From JBFELO01 sp041552055 (GTDB taxonomy: Bacteria; Acidobacteriota; Thermoanaerobaculia; Thermoanaerobaculales; Sulfomarinibacteraceae), in contig JBFELO010000077.1 in the NCBI GenBank assembly GCA_041552055.1, positions 1-23,213 of the forward strand: 23,213 nt of DNA, read 5' to 3'. Below are positions 1 through 7,997 of this stretch, in pieces; positions within the stretch are counted from its first letter, which is position 1, and each line of letters begins with the position of its first letter. A program made the position numbers and the translations under genes. The notes under the pieces are model-generated. The model did no database searches and was not told the DNA's origin. It saw nothing but the letters and a program-made list of their open reading frames with translations.

Positions 1-723
1 CAGCAGTGGCAGCAGGGTCCACGGCGCGGCAATCACCAGGCTCGATTTGGTGAGCACCGCGAACCCGGCCGCGACCCCGGCGGCCACGGCGAATCTTGTT
101 GTAGCTCGACCCTCGGTGCGGGCGCTCGCAAGTGCGGCAGCAAAGGCGAGGCCGAGCGCCGCCGCCTGCACCGGCTCGGAGAACTCCATCGCCGCGTACG
201 ACCCGAGCGGCGAGGCGATCGAGGCGAGCAGCACCGCGGGTGCCGCGGCCGCGGCCGGCGCGCCGAGCAGCAGCACCACCCTGGCCGCTGCCCACGCCGT
301 GACCAGCACGCCCAGCAGCGGCACCAGCAGAAACAGGAACTGCGATGACCCCGGACCGCGTACGGTCTCGACCTTTGGCGCCAGCCAGGCCGCCGGCATC
401 TGGAGCAAGCTGGTTCCAATGCCGAAACGGGAGACAGCGTCGCCCCGGGGCCGCGGCAGCGTGAAGTCGGTGCCGCGGGCGAGGCCGATCTCTCCGGTCT
501 CGGTGATCGCGACCGCGGTGTTGATCATCTGCCGGCCGTCGGCGACCATGCCGACATGCCGGTCGTCGGTAAGCAGTACGAGCACGACGGCAACCGCGAG
601 CAGGGTCAGTTGCTCGGCTCGGGGTAATCGCGTCGCAGATTCCTGCTGTTCGCGCGGCAGAGACTTGGCAGGCGCTCGTGAGTCCTTCAGCCGCCGCTGC
701 CGTTGCCGTTTACGCGCTGTCAC
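1..723 (-). CDS. Membrane glycosyltransferase-like protein (GT-C/GT39 type), 3' end outside window
   Basis: The 241 codons visible here are an N-terminal fragment; the reading frame is open to the first base of the window. A basic N-terminus of about 40 residues (ARKRQRQRRLK) precedes a hydrophobic segment (LLAVAVVLVLL), then a soluble loop with GRQMINTAVAITETGEIGL and SRFGIGTSLLQMPAAWL, then several Ala/Leu-rich membrane spans. A loop containing R-[FY]-G-[IL]-G-x-S-L-L followed by many spans is typical of phospholipid-carrier-dependent glycosyltransferases and related polytopic proteins. The GTG at 723 is preferred; an in-frame TTG lies five codons upstream and neither has a clear ribosome site. 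It is the last minus-strand gene after a polyprenyl-phosphate glycosyltransferase, which could supply its donor. The family assignment is tentative because the C-terminal part is missing. Confidence 0.6.
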   Translation of the reverse strand, partial: MTARKRQRQRRLKDSRAPAKSLPREQQESATRLPRAEQLTLLAVAVVLVLLTDDRHVGMVADGRQMINTAVAITETGEIGLARGTDFTLPRPRGDAVSRFGIGTSLLQMPAAWLAPKVETVRGPGSSQFLFLLVPLLGVLVTAWAAARVVLLLGAPAAAAAPAVLLASIASPLGSYAAMEFSEPVQAAALGLAFAAALASARTEGRATTRFAVAAGVAAGFAVLTKSSLVIAAPWTLLPLL

Positions 724-820
724 GCACCGATCCAACCGCGGACGACTGTGGACTGCACCTCGCGGGCTGATTCCTCGAGCTGAGGTGGGGGCGATGGCAC
801 GCGCCACCAGCGCCGGGCGA

Positions 821-1567
821 TCACGGCCGAAACAGGCGACTGCGAATGATTCCCATCCGTGCACGTCGGTACTTGACCGTGGTGGCCAGGCACCCAACAC
901 CGAACCTGACGCTGTCTGCGCAGCCAATCGAGGATGCTTTCTCGAGATACCGGGTTGGGCAGCTGACCTCGGCGACGGTCTGGCCGTGCCAGATGATCTG
1001 GGTGAGCATCTGGTTGTCGAACAGGAAGTCGTCCGAATTGCCATCGAGGGAGAGCGTTTCAAGCAGCGTGCGCGAGTAGGCGCGGTAACCGGTGTGGTAC
1101 TCGGAGAGCTTTGCACCTATGAGGATATTCTGCACCAGGGTCAGGAACCGGTTGGCGACGTACCGCCACAGCGGCATGCCGCCCTCGAGTGCGTAGCCGC
1201 CGAGGATCCGCGAGCCGAGCACGCAGTCGTAGAGCCCGCTCGCGATCATCGACGCCATCGCCGGGATCAGCTTGGGCGTGTACTGGTAATCGGGGTGCAC
1301 CATGATCACGATGTCCGCCTCCCGGCCCAGCGCGAGCCGGTAGCACGTCTTTTGATTGGCTCCGTAACCCTGATTGGTCGGATGGGTGTGGACGAAGGTG
1401 TTCGGCAGGCTCCGCGCGATGGCGACCGTGGCGTCGCTGCTGGCATCGTCGACCACCACGACCTCGTCGACGACGCCCTGGGCCATCACCTCGTCGTGGG
1501 TCGTGCGTAGCGTCTGCTCGGCGTTGTAGGCCGGCATCACCACGACGATCTTGTTGCCCTGGAGCAT
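821..1567 (-). CDS. GT2 glycosyltransferase, dolichyl/polyprenyl-phosphate sugar synthase-like
   Basis: A 248-aa GT-A fold enzyme of the DPM1/DPG-synthase-like GT2 group, which moves a sugar from a nucleotide sugar to polyprenyl phosphate on the cytoplasmic face of the membrane. Visible motifs: VVVMPAYNAEQTL (residues 8-20), VVVDDASSDAT (37-47), NQGYGANQKTCYRLAL (65-80), the metal-binding region VHPDYQYTP (90-98, in the place of the usual DADLQ), GSRILGG, and EYHTGYRAYSR toward the C-terminus. There is no C-terminal membrane pair, so it is the short soluble type. The ATG start lies 2 bp after the stop of the K+ channel gene, indicating co-transcription. Upstream in-frame extension is shadow coding inside the channel gene. 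The next gene downstream is a GT-C-like membrane protein that may use the lipid-linked sugar. Donor sugar cannot be read from the sequence. Confidence 0.88.
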   Translation of the reverse strand: MLQGNKIVVVMPAYNAEQTLRTTHDEVMAQGVVDEVVVVDDASSDATVAIARSLPNTFVHTHPTNQGYGANQKTCYRLALGREADIVIMVHPDYQYTPKLIPAMASMIASGLYDCVLGSRILGGYALEGGMPLWRYVANRFLTLVQNILIGAKLSEYHTGYRAYSRTLLETLSLDGNSDDFLFDNQMLTQIIWHGQTVAEVSCPTRYLEKASSIGCADSVRFGVGCLATTVKYRRARMGIIRSRLFRP

Positions 1568-1569
1568 TT

Positions 1570-2478
1570 CTACAGTCGCGTACCGCAGAGCTTGCAGTGG
1601 GTGGCGTCGTGGTCGTGGCCCTCGGCGCCGCAGCCGGGGCAGGCCTGGGTGTTCCGGGCGACGGCGTCGCGCGCGGCCTGCACCAGCTCCGCGGACACGA
1701 TGCCGGTCGGCACCGCGATGATGGCGTAGCCAAGGATCATGACGAAGGCGGCGAGCGTCTGGCCGAACACGGTCTGGGGCGCGATATCGCCGTAGCCAAC
1801 CGTGGTCATGGTCACGATCGCCCAGTAGACGCCCCGGGGGATGCTGGTGAAGCCGGACTCGGGACCTTCGATCAGGTACATGGCCGCGCCCGTGATGGTG
1901 ACGATGGAGAGGACCCCGCCGAGGAAGACGACGATCTTGTGGCGGCTCGCGCTGAGCGCGACCATCAGCGTCCGCGCCTCGCCGAGGTAGCGCGTCAGCT
2001 TGAAGATGCGGAAGATCCGGAGCAGGCGGAAGACCCGGATCACCAGCAGCGACTGCGCACCGGGTATCAGCAGGCTGAGGTAGGTGGGCAGGATGGCGAG
2101 CAGGTCGATGATGCCGAAGAATGAGCGCGCGTAACGGAGGGGGTAGCGCACGCACGCCAGCCGGAGCACGTACTCGACGGTGAACAGGATCGTGAAGAGC
2201 CACTCCGCGAGGTAGAGCTGGGTTCCGTAGCGCTCGCTGATCGGGGTGACGCTCTCCAACATCACCACCGCGACGCTGAATGCGATGGTCAGCAGCAGGG
2301 CGATGTCGAAGGCCTTGCCGGCGGGAGTATCCGCCTCGAAGATGATTTCGTGCAGGCGCGCCCGCCGCGGCGACAGCGGAACCTCTTCCCCGCTCGCGTG
2401 GAGCGGCGTGTACAGGCGGTGGCTCGACGGCGATCCGCTCTGGTCTGGCGGCATGAGCAGCATGCTAACCCGGATCAT
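1570..2478 (-). CDS. Voltage-gated potassium channel with C-terminal zinc ribbon
   Basis: A 302-aa six-helix channel subunit. The cytoplasmic N-terminus (about 50 residues) is followed by S1 (near 57-75), S2-S3, and an S4 sensor with arginines at three-residue spacing (RVFRLLRIFRIFKLTR, about 148-163). The pore helix carries the K+ selectivity filter TTVGYGD (about 225-231), and S6 is FVMILGYAIIAVPTGIV. The last 25 residues hold two cysteine pairs (CPGC and CKLC) with histidines between, a probable zinc ribbon. The ATG at 2478 is chosen because GGAG lies 6 nt upstream; a GTG nine codons earlier lacks a comparable site. The gene is followed after 2 bp by the GT2 glycosyltransferase. Channel identity is secure; the role of the ribbon (metal, redox or assembly) is unknown. 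Confidence 0.93.
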   Translation of the reverse strand: MIRVSMLLMPPDQSGSPSSHRLYTPLHASGEEVPLSPRRARLHEIIFEADTPAGKAFDIALLLTIAFSVAVVMLESVTPISERYGTQLYLAEWLFTILFTVEYVLRLACVRYPLRYARSFFGIIDLLAILPTYLSLLIPGAQSLLVIRVFRLLRIFRIFKLTRYLGEARTLMVALSASRHKIVVFLGGVLSIVTITGAAMYLIEGPESGFTSIPRGVYWAIVTMTTVGYGDIAPQTVFGQTLAAFVMILGYAIIAVPTGIVSAELVQAARDAVARNTQACPGCGAEGHDHDATHCKLCGTRL

Positions 2479-2505
2479 GCCTATCTCCACAATCCAACTG
2501 CCCAC

Positions 2506-2645
2506 GGTTCCCGTACCCCTTCCCGTTCCCGTACTCGAGCGGAACCTCCGCGAGGATCACAGAAGCCCCTGTGATGTCATGAGAGACGACGGAGAGCCGA
2601 GAGCCCTGGCCTTCCGGGAACGGGAGCGGGAATGGGCACGGGCAC
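2506..2645. repeat. Opposed degenerate hexamer arrays (CGTWCC / GGGAAC) with inner hairpin
   Basis: Five hexamers of the type CGTWCC run from 2506 to 2535. Five hexamers in the opposite sense (GGGAAC, GGGAGC, GGGAAT, GGGCAC, GGGCAC) run from 2616 to 2645. The 80-nt spacer contains a perfect 7-bp hairpin, ATCACAG-N6-CTGTGAT (2556-2575). The element fills the gap between the ppsR stop and the channel start. In RNA the two arrays could pair imperfectly. Two related elements occur at 3665-3754 and 17472-17534. Confidence 0.8.
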
Positions 2646-2724
2646 GACGCAACGGCCAACCTGACTCAAGGGGGCAGACATGGTGCGGGGGAAACCCGCC
2701 GGGGGCCCGGATCGCGGATGTCTT

Positions 2725-3573
2725 TCACTGGCGCGATGGCGACGGTGAGCCCGACGCTCTGTGCGTGCCGCCGGTGTTGCCGGCGACGAGGGAGACGACC
2801 TCGTTGGCGCTCTCCTCGATCGGTTTGGACGTCACGTCCACGCAGGCGAATCGCCCGGTGCGAAACACCTGCCGCGAGTACTCCAGGTCCTGAAGGATGA
2901 CCTTCGGGTCGGAGTAGTCGGTGGACGCCGAGACCCCGAGATCTTGCTGCCTGCGCCGTCGATACGCCACCAGCCGGTCCGGCTCGAGAGTCAGCCCGAT
3001 CACCCGGTGACGATCGACCTCGAACAGCTCGTGCGGCGGCTCGATCCCGTTGATCAGCGCGACGTTCGCGGTCTTGAATCCGCGCATGGCGAGGAACATG
3101 CTGAGCGGTGTCTTGCCGGAGCGGGAGACACCGGCCAGCACGATGTCCGCGAGGGGTAGCTCGAAGCAGTTGCGCCCGTCGTCGTGGAGCACCGCGAACT
3201 CGATCGCCTCGACGCGTCGGAAGTAGTCCTCGCGGAGCTTGCGGTACAGCCCGGGCGAGCCGAGCGGCATCCTGTCGAGCTGCTTCGCGAGACGATCGAG
3301 CACCGGTCCCATGGCGTCGACCTCGACGACGCCGTGCCGTCGCGCGGTCTCACACATCGCGGCGCGCAGCCGGGCGTCGACCAGCGTGTGCAGGATGATG
3401 CCTCCCGTCTGCTCGGCCCGCTCGACGACCGCGCTCAGCTCCTCGACCGAGCGGACCCGCGGCACGATCGTCACCGGAACGTCGACATCCCCGAACTGTG
3501 CCAGCGCGGTCCGGGCGAGCTGTTCGCCGCTGGTCCCCATGCCCCCGGAAACGATGTACACCTGCACAGACAC
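2725..3573 (-). CDS. ppsR: Kinase/pyrophosphorylase of the PSRP (DUF299) family, regulator of PEP synthase or PPDK
   Basis: 282 aa, close to the usual length of about 270-280. The family is bifunctional: it inactivates phosphoenolpyruvate synthase or pyruvate phosphate dikinase by ADP-dependent Thr phosphorylation and reactivates it by Pi-dependent pyrophosphorolysis. Visible signatures are the N-terminal VYIVSGGMGTSGEQLA, the P-loop-like GVSRSGKTPLS (148-158), LINGIEPPHELFEV, and the C-terminal VDVTSKPIEESANEVV. The GTG at 3573 has GAGGAG nine nt upstream; two further GTG codons follow within five codons and could also serve. A TACAAT -10 lies about 50 bp upstream. No PEP synthase or PPDK gene is in the window, so the partner is unknown. 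The gene is flanked on both sides by hexamer-array elements. Confidence 0.9.
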   Translation of the reverse strand: MSVQVYIVSGGMGTSGEQLARTALAQFGDVDVPVTIVPRVRSVEELSAVVERAEQTGGIILHTLVDARLRAAMCETARRHGVVEVDAMGPVLDRLAKQLDRMPLGSPGLYRKLREDYFRRVEAIEFAVLHDDGRNCFELPLADIVLAGVSRSGKTPLSMFLAMRGFKTANVALINGIEPPHELFEVDRHRVIGLTLEPDRLVAYRRRRQQDLGVSASTDYSDPKVILQDLEYSRQVFRTGRFACVDVTSKPIEESANEVVSLVAGNTGGTHRASGSPSPSRQ

Positions 3574-3618
3574 CGTGGTCGGCTCCTCGCTGGCGGTGTG
3601 GCTGATCCTGGTGGCTCC

Positions 3619-3624
3619 ATTGTA
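3619..3624 (-). promoter_or_regulatory. Candidate -10 box of ppsR
   Basis: TACAAT on the minus strand matches the sigma-70 consensus at five of six positions, about 45 bp before the GTG start of ppsR. No good -35 is visible at 16-18 bp, so this is a candidate only. Confidence 0.4.
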
Positions 3625-3664
3625 GGGGATGTGACGGTGCGGATGGTCAGGCAGCGTGCCTCCT

Positions 3665-3754
3665 CGTGTCCGTTTCCGTCTCTGCCTCCGTTCGGCACGC
3701 GGTTTTGTCGGGCACGGAGACGGACAGGGATACGGATACGGTTACGGAAAAGGG
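3665..3754. repeat. Opposed hexamer arrays (NACGGA family)
   Basis: The right arm, 3713-3754, is seven consecutive hexamers: CACGGA, GACGGA, CAGGGA, TACGGA, TACGGT, TACGGA, AAAGGG. The left arm, 3665-3694, is five units in the opposite orientation (CGTGTC, CGTTTC, CGTCTC, TGCCTC, CGTTCG). The spacer is 18 nt. It lies between the idi stop and the ppsR promoter and could form a long imperfect hairpin in the transcript. Confidence 0.85.
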
Positions 3755-3791
3755 CACTCCACCCGAGGCGAGTGGACAGGCGGAACGCGGG

Positions 3792-4379
3792 CTAGGTCGC
3801 AGGCTCGATGCCGAGCAGATCGCGGTAGCGCGGCCGGACGCGCTCCCACTCCATGGTGAACCACGGCGTGAAGCTCTCCGCGTCGGAGCGCATCTCCTGC
3901 TCGAGGTCCTTCGCCGCGATCCATCTCCAGGCGGCGATCTCGTGACTGTTGGGTCGGACCTCGTCGTCGCTGACCCCGAGGTACACGGAGCAGACCTCGT
4001 TCTCCGAGCCCACGTTCTGGTACCGGGCCTGGTACTGGAACTTGTACAGGAAGTGCAGCTCGCTGCGGACCCCGAGCTCCTCGGCGAGCCGGCGGTAGAT
4101 CGCCTCATCCGTGGTTTCACCGTGTCGGGGGTGGCTGCAGCAGCTATTCGACCAGTGGAGCGGCCACAGCTTCTTGTTCGCGCTGCGCTGCTGCACCAGG
4201 AGTTCGCCGGCACGGTTGAACACGAACAGCGAGAACGCGCGATGGAGAGTCCCGTCACCCTCGTGACAGCGCGCCTTGGTCATCGATCCGATCTCGCGAT
4301 CCTCCGCGTCGACCAGAATCAGGATCTCGTCGTCGTTCGACACGACGTCGTCGCGCTGGGCCACCGACTCGTCAGCCAA
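3792..4379 (-). CDS. idi: Isopentenyl-diphosphate delta-isomerase, type I (Nudix fold)
   Basis: 195 aa. Interconverts IPP and DMAPP, the last step of the pathway encoded here. The catalytic cysteine motif is NSCCSHP (C81 expected as the acid/base residue). The Nudix-derived helix is ETTDEAIYRRLAEELGV, and the metal/glutamate motif is SENEVC (126-130). These are hallmarks of the metal-dependent type I enzyme; no type II (FMN) features are present. The TTG at 4379 is chosen because GGAGGT sits 5 nt upstream. This start overlaps the last 8 bp of the HMG-CoA reductase/mevalonate kinase gene, so translation is probably coupled. A GTG five codons later (4364) is the alternative. Confidence 0.95.
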   Translation of the reverse strand: MADESVAQRDDVVSNDDEILILVDAEDREIGSMTKARCHEGDGTLHRAFSLFVFNRAGELLVQQRSANKKLWPLHWSNSCCSHPRHGETTDEAIYRRLAEELGVRSELHFLYKFQYQARYQNVGSENEVCSVYLGVSDDEVRPNSHEIAAWRWIAAKDLEQEMRSDAESFTPWFTMEWERVRPRYRDLLGIEPAT

Positions 4380-6618
4380 TGTGGACCTCCATAGCGTGGT
4401 AGCCGGCGTCCTGCATCGCCCGCACCACCGCGCCCGGGTCCTCCGGTGCAAGGGCGATCATCGAGCCGCCTCCGCCGGCGCCGGTCAGCTTGGCGCCGAG
4501 GGCACCGTTCTCGCGGGCGATCTGGATGAGCTCCTCGAGCTCCCAGCTCGACACCTGGAGGCCGTTCAACAGACCTTGGCACACGTTCATCAGATCCCCG
4601 ACCCGTTCGAGATCATAACGGCGTAGCGCGTCGAGCGCCTGCAGGGTGAGCACGTCGATCGCCTTGAACATGCGGTCGTACACCGCCCTGTTCTTGGTCC
4701 AGGCGTTGCGCACGTGCGCCACCATCTTGGCGGTCAGACTCTCCCTGCCGGTCATTCCGATGACGATCGGGATCGGTCGCTCGAAGTACAGGCGCTCGAT
4801 CTCCGGCGGCGATCCCGCGCGGTACAGGAGGGGCGATCCGTAGGTGGCGACCGTGTTGTCGATGCCCGAAGGGGTGCCGTGCGCGACCTGCTCGCAGCGG
4901 AACGCGAGTTCGTTGACCTGCTCGTCGGTCAGACCGAGCTCGAAGTGGCGGTCGAGCGCGCGGATGATGGCCACGGCGACCGCGGCCGACCCACCCAACC
5001 CCATCGCCCGCGGAATCTCCGGGTAGACCTCGATGCGCATCGGGCGTTCGACGAGGCCGAGCTCGGTCAGCACGAGACCGGCGAGTTCCTCGAACGGGTT
5101 GCGCCTTTCGGGATCCCTGTGCAGCCGGTGCTCGACGCCCCAGCGTGGAACCATCAGGTGGATACCGTCCTCGGCATCGACCGCCCGCGCTCGGACCGCG
5201 AGAGGCACCGGCGCCGCGATGGCCCGGCTGCCGTACACCACTGCGTGCTCGCCGAACAGAATGACCTTGCCGTGGCCCGCCGGCATCTGCGTGCGGTCGG
5301 TCAGGCCGTCCGGAGCGGGTCGGGCCGTCGCCTGGGAGCGCACTTCGGTGACGAGCTCCCGAGCTTTCCAGACCTTGATCTCACCCGACTCGACGAGCCG
5401 CTCGACGACGGTGTCGAAGATCTCGGGCGTGGCGCCGGCCGCGGTGGCCACCGATCGTGCGTGGAGAGTCATGTGGCCCTGCTGGATTCCCTCGGTGGCC
5501 AGCGCCCGGAGCGCAGCGAAGTTCTGTGCCAGCCCGACCGCCCCCATGACCTCGGCGAGCTCACGGGCGGATTCCACTCCGAGCAGGCGGAGGTTGACCC
5601 CCGCACCGGGGTTCGACTCCAGGGGGCCGCCGACGATGCCCACCTTCAAGGGGATCTCGAGCTCACCGCGGAGCGAGCCGGTCTCGGTGATGGTCCAGCG
5701 GGTGAGCGACGTGTACTGGCCGGATCGCGCCGCATAGGCGTGGGCACCCGCTTCGAGCGCCCGCCAGTCGTTGCCGGTGGCCACGGCCACCGCATCGATC
5801 CCATTCATGATGCCCTTGTTGTGGGTTGTGGCGCGGTAGGGGTCGATTTCGGCGAACTGGCCCGCGATCACGATGCCGTCGCGCACCTGCTCGCCGTCGA
5901 AGCCGTTGTTCGTCAGCTCCTCGGAAGGGATTTCGACGGTCGCGCGGACCAGTGCACGGTCGGTCAGATTGGACATGATGCGGAGGAACACGCGGCCCCC
6001 GGTCATCTTCTCGATCAACGAGGCCGCTCCTTCGCACATGGAGTTGACCAGGTTGGCGCCCATGGCGTCGCAGGTGTCCACCAGCAGGTGGACGACGAGC
6101 ATCTCGGGGAGGCCTCCCCTGCTCGGGTACAGGACCACCTCGAGATCGGTCGCTCCGCCGCCGCGCGCCACCAACCGGGGGTGGAGGCTGTTGGCCAGGT
6201 TGAGAACCTCCTCCTTGCGTTGCAGCAGGTTCTGGCGCGCGCGGCTCGCGTGCGGCACGTCGACGACCTGGATCTGGCCGACCAGGATGGGCTCGGTGCT
6301 CCCGGTTCTGAATCCGCCGGCGGCACATACAGTCTTGGCCGCGAAGTTGAGCGCGGCGACCACCGAGGGCTCCTCGACACTCAGGGGTACCACGTAGTCC
6401 TTGCCGTTGACCAGGAAGTTGAGCGCCAGGCCGAGCGGGAGCCCCATCACTCCGATCACGTTCTCGATCATGGCGTCGGCGTTGGACAGAGTGAGCAGGC
6501 GGTCGCCGCCGAGCAGGGCCTTGGCCTCGTCCTCGGACAGCAGACCGCGGTCTCGGATCGCCCGCACGCGCTCGGGGATCGAGAGCTTGTGAAAGCCGCT
6601 CAGTTTCGGTTCGTCCAC
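4372..6618 (-). CDS. mvaA-mvaK1: Fused class II HMG-CoA reductase and mevalonate kinase
   Basis: 748 aa, two complete enzymes in one chain. Residues about 1-430 are class II HMG-CoA reductase. They show ENVIGVMGLPLGLALNF, the EEPSVVAA glutamate (near 83), DAMGANLVNSMCEG, the THNKGIMNG lysine (268), the GNDWRA aspartate (284) and the GHMTLHARSVA histidine region (382-386). These positions line up within a few residues of the E83/K267/D283/H381 set known from the Pseudomonas mevalonii enzyme. A linker of about 20 residues leads into a GHMP kinase: GHGKVILFGEHAVVYG (448-463), GLGGSAA (540-546), GTPSGIDN (581-588), KLTGAGGGG (710-718), all mevalonate-kinase features. No stop or frameshift interrupts the junction. 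The GTG at 6618 has GGGAG 8 nt upstream; earlier in-frame GTG 6669 and TTG 6732 lack a ribosome site. The product would make mevalonate and phosphorylate it. Confidence 0.93.
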   Translation of the reverse strand: MDEPKLSGFHKLSIPERVRAIRDRGLLSEDEAKALLGGDRLLTLSNADAMIENVIGVMGLPLGLALNFLVNGKDYVVPLSVEEPSVVAALNFAAKTVCAAGGFRTGSTEPILVGQIQVVDVPHASRARQNLLQRKEEVLNLANSLHPRLVARGGGATDLEVVLYPSRGGLPEMLVVHLLVDTCDAMGANLVNSMCEGAASLIEKMTGGRVFLRIMSNLTDRALVRATVEIPSEELTNNGFDGEQVRDGIVIAGQFAEIDPYRATTHNKGIMNGIDAVAVATGNDWRALEAGAHAYAARSGQYTSLTRWTITETGSLRGELEIPLKVGIVGGPLESNPGAGVNLRLLGVESARELAEVMGAVGLAQNFAALRALATEGIQQGHMTLHARSVATAAGATPEIFDTVVERLVESGEIKVWKARELVTEVRSQATARPAPDGLTDRTQMPAGHGKVILFGEHAVVYGSRAIAAPVPLAVRARAVDAEDGIHLMVPRWGVEHRLHRDPERRNPFEELAGLVLTELGLVERPMRIEVYPEIPRAMGLGGSAAVAVAIIRALDRHFELGLTDEQVNELAFRCEQVAHGTPSGIDNTVATYGSPLLYRAGSPPEIERLYFERPIPIVIGMTGRESLTAKMVAHVRNAWTKNRAVYDRMFKAIDVLTLQALDALRRYDLERVGDLMNVCQGLLNGLQVSSWELEELIQIARENGALGAKLTGAGGGGSMIALAPEDPGAVVRAMQDAGYHAMEVHIG

Positions 6619-6939
6619 TGACTCATCTCCCTCGCCAGGCTCGTTGAGAAGTTTGTCGCCGTCGGCCACTGCACACCGCGCCAGCCGGGCCGACGCTCGT
6701 TCGGGCCGTCCTGTTGAACCAGGGTAGTGCAAACGACTTTATTTTGCGACCGTTGCGACGAGGCAACGCCCGACCTGCGCGGCCGATGCCGACGATCCGG
6801 GGAACAGAGCAGCGTTCGCAGATCTTCCCGTTGTGATGACATCGAGCAGAGGGAGTGGAGCAGCGTGATGACGAGAGGCAGGGTCCGCGCCGGACCGACG
6901 GTTCGTCCACGGCACGGGCCGAGACGGCCGTATCGCGCG
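6619..6939. other. 321-bp gap inside the mevalonate cluster
   Basis: No open frame here has the look of a protein. On the minus strand an A/T-rich patch (about 6736-6750, CAAAATAAAG) stands out against the GC-rich background and could be part of an internal promoter for the reductase/kinase gene, but no convincing -35/-10 pair is seen. No hairpin with a T-tract separates the two halves of the cluster. Confidence 0.5.
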
Positions 6940-7995
6940 TCAGGTCAAGCCGACCGGGTCGATCGAAACATCGACCGTGGAAAACCCGGCACGACGCACG
7001 CTCTCTGCGGCGGCCTCCGCCCGACCGGGATCGTCGGTCAGCAGGAGACCGATGTCACCGCCCCCGGCGCCGCTCGGTTTGTACGTTACGCCGGATTCTG
7101 TCGCGAGCCGCCGAAGGTCGCGGTGAACCTCGGAGAGGATCGCCATGCCGCACTCGCGCCCCAGCCGTTCCATTCCGGCGCAGGACGCGTCGGCGGCCTC
7201 GAGGAAGCCCCCCAAGCGCGCTTCGGTCAGGGCAGCGACGCCGCTTGCAGCGATGGCGCCGAGCTCGTCGAGCGTGCTCGAAATGCCGTCGCGATTGGTC
7301 GCCATCCGAGCTGACAAACGGTCGAGGAAGCTGCCGGTGTCGGCACCATGCCCCGTCCACACGAAGCGCACGACGAAGTTTTCAGGAAGCTGGACAGGTT
7401 CGGCGCGAAGCACCTCACCGTCTTTGTCCAGCTGGTACAGGAGGGTGCCGCCGAGCAGAGCGGCGGCGAGATCGATGCCGCTGCCACGACCCCGCTGGTG
7501 GTCGCGGTGCAGACGGAGGAGTTGACGCAACCATCGCATCGGTGGATGCAGGGACTCGTCCCGGCCGGCCCAGCGGGCGATTGCCGAGGCGAAGGAGACG
7601 GTGAGCGCGGCGCTCGACCCGAGGCCGAGCTTGGTCGGGCCGTTCGCGGTGGATCGGAAGAAACGGGAGGTGTCGAGTGTCGCCGAGAACGGGGGGAGCT
7701 CGGACGGCGCGAGGATCCCCGCCGCCGTCATCGAGGACAGTATGGTTTCCACCAACCCCAGGCGTCGCGACGCCTCGTCGTCGGTCCAGCGCGGGGCGCC
7801 GTCCTCCGCCAGATCGAAGCGGAAGGGCCCTTCGACGACGCCGGGAGCGGTTACCTGGAAGACGCGGTCGGCTGCCTCACGCAGCGTGACCCGAGCCCGT
7901 CGGTCGACGGCGGTCACGACGGCCGGGTGTCCGAAGAGGACCGCGTACTCGCCGAGCAGTACGAGCTTGCCGGGTGCCGACTGCCGGACCTCCAC
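6940..7995 (-). CDS. mvaK2: Phosphomevalonate kinase (ERG8-like GHMP kinase)
   Basis: 351 aa GHMP kinase that phosphorylates 5-phosphomevalonate to the diphosphate. Motif 1 is SAPGKLVLLGEYAVLFGHPAVV near the N-terminus. Motif 2 is KLGLGSSAALTVSFA (GLGSSAA at 124-130). The ERG8-type GRGSGIDLAAALLGGTLLYQL follows (169 on), and motif 3 is KPSGAGGGDIGLLL near 318. GRGSGID plus its position between mvaD and mevalonate kinase point to phosphomevalonate rather than mevalonate or homoserine kinase. The GTG at 7995 has GGAG 5 nt upstream. Another GTG two codons earlier (8001) overlaps the mvaD stop as GTGA and is equally plausible. Either way the gene is translationally coupled to mvaD. Confidence 0.88.
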   Translation of the reverse strand: MEVRQSAPGKLVLLGEYAVLFGHPAVVTAVDRRARVTLREAADRVFQVTAPGVVEGPFRFDLAEDGAPRWTDDEASRRLGLVETILSSMTAAGILAPSELPPFSATLDTSRFFRSTANGPTKLGLGSSAALTVSFASAIARWAGRDESLHPPMRWLRQLLRLHRDHQRGRGSGIDLAAALLGGTLLYQLDKDGEVLRAEPVQLPENFVVRFVWTGHGADTGSFLDRLSARMATNRDGISSTLDELGAIAASGVAALTEARLGGFLEAADASCAGMERLGRECGMAILSEVHRDLRRLATESGVTYKPSGAGGGDIGLLLTDDPGRAEAAAESVRRAGFSTVDVSIDPVGLT

Positions 7996-7997
7996 GA

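Noticed and set aside
47..1510. 487-codon plus-strand frame over the glycosyltransferase region
   Set aside because: The minus strand carries recognisable GT2 and membrane protein sequence. The plus-strand product is low complexity.
2556..2575. Perfect 7-bp hairpin ATCACAG-N6-CTGTGAT as a terminator of ppsR
   Set aside because: No T-tract follows on either strand. It is kept only as part of the repeat element.
2478..2893. Small frames with PFPLPFP or GYGNGKGYGN patterns near 2465-2660, and GYGYGYGKG near 3715-3760
   Set aside because: These are translations of the hexamer arrays, not proteins.
4714..6621. 635-codon open frame on the plus strand opposite the HMG-CoA reductase/mevalonate kinase
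   Set aside because: It is the antisense of a gene with clear catalytic motifs. Its product is rich in Arg/Gly/Asp/His without domains, as expected from GC-rich third-position bias.
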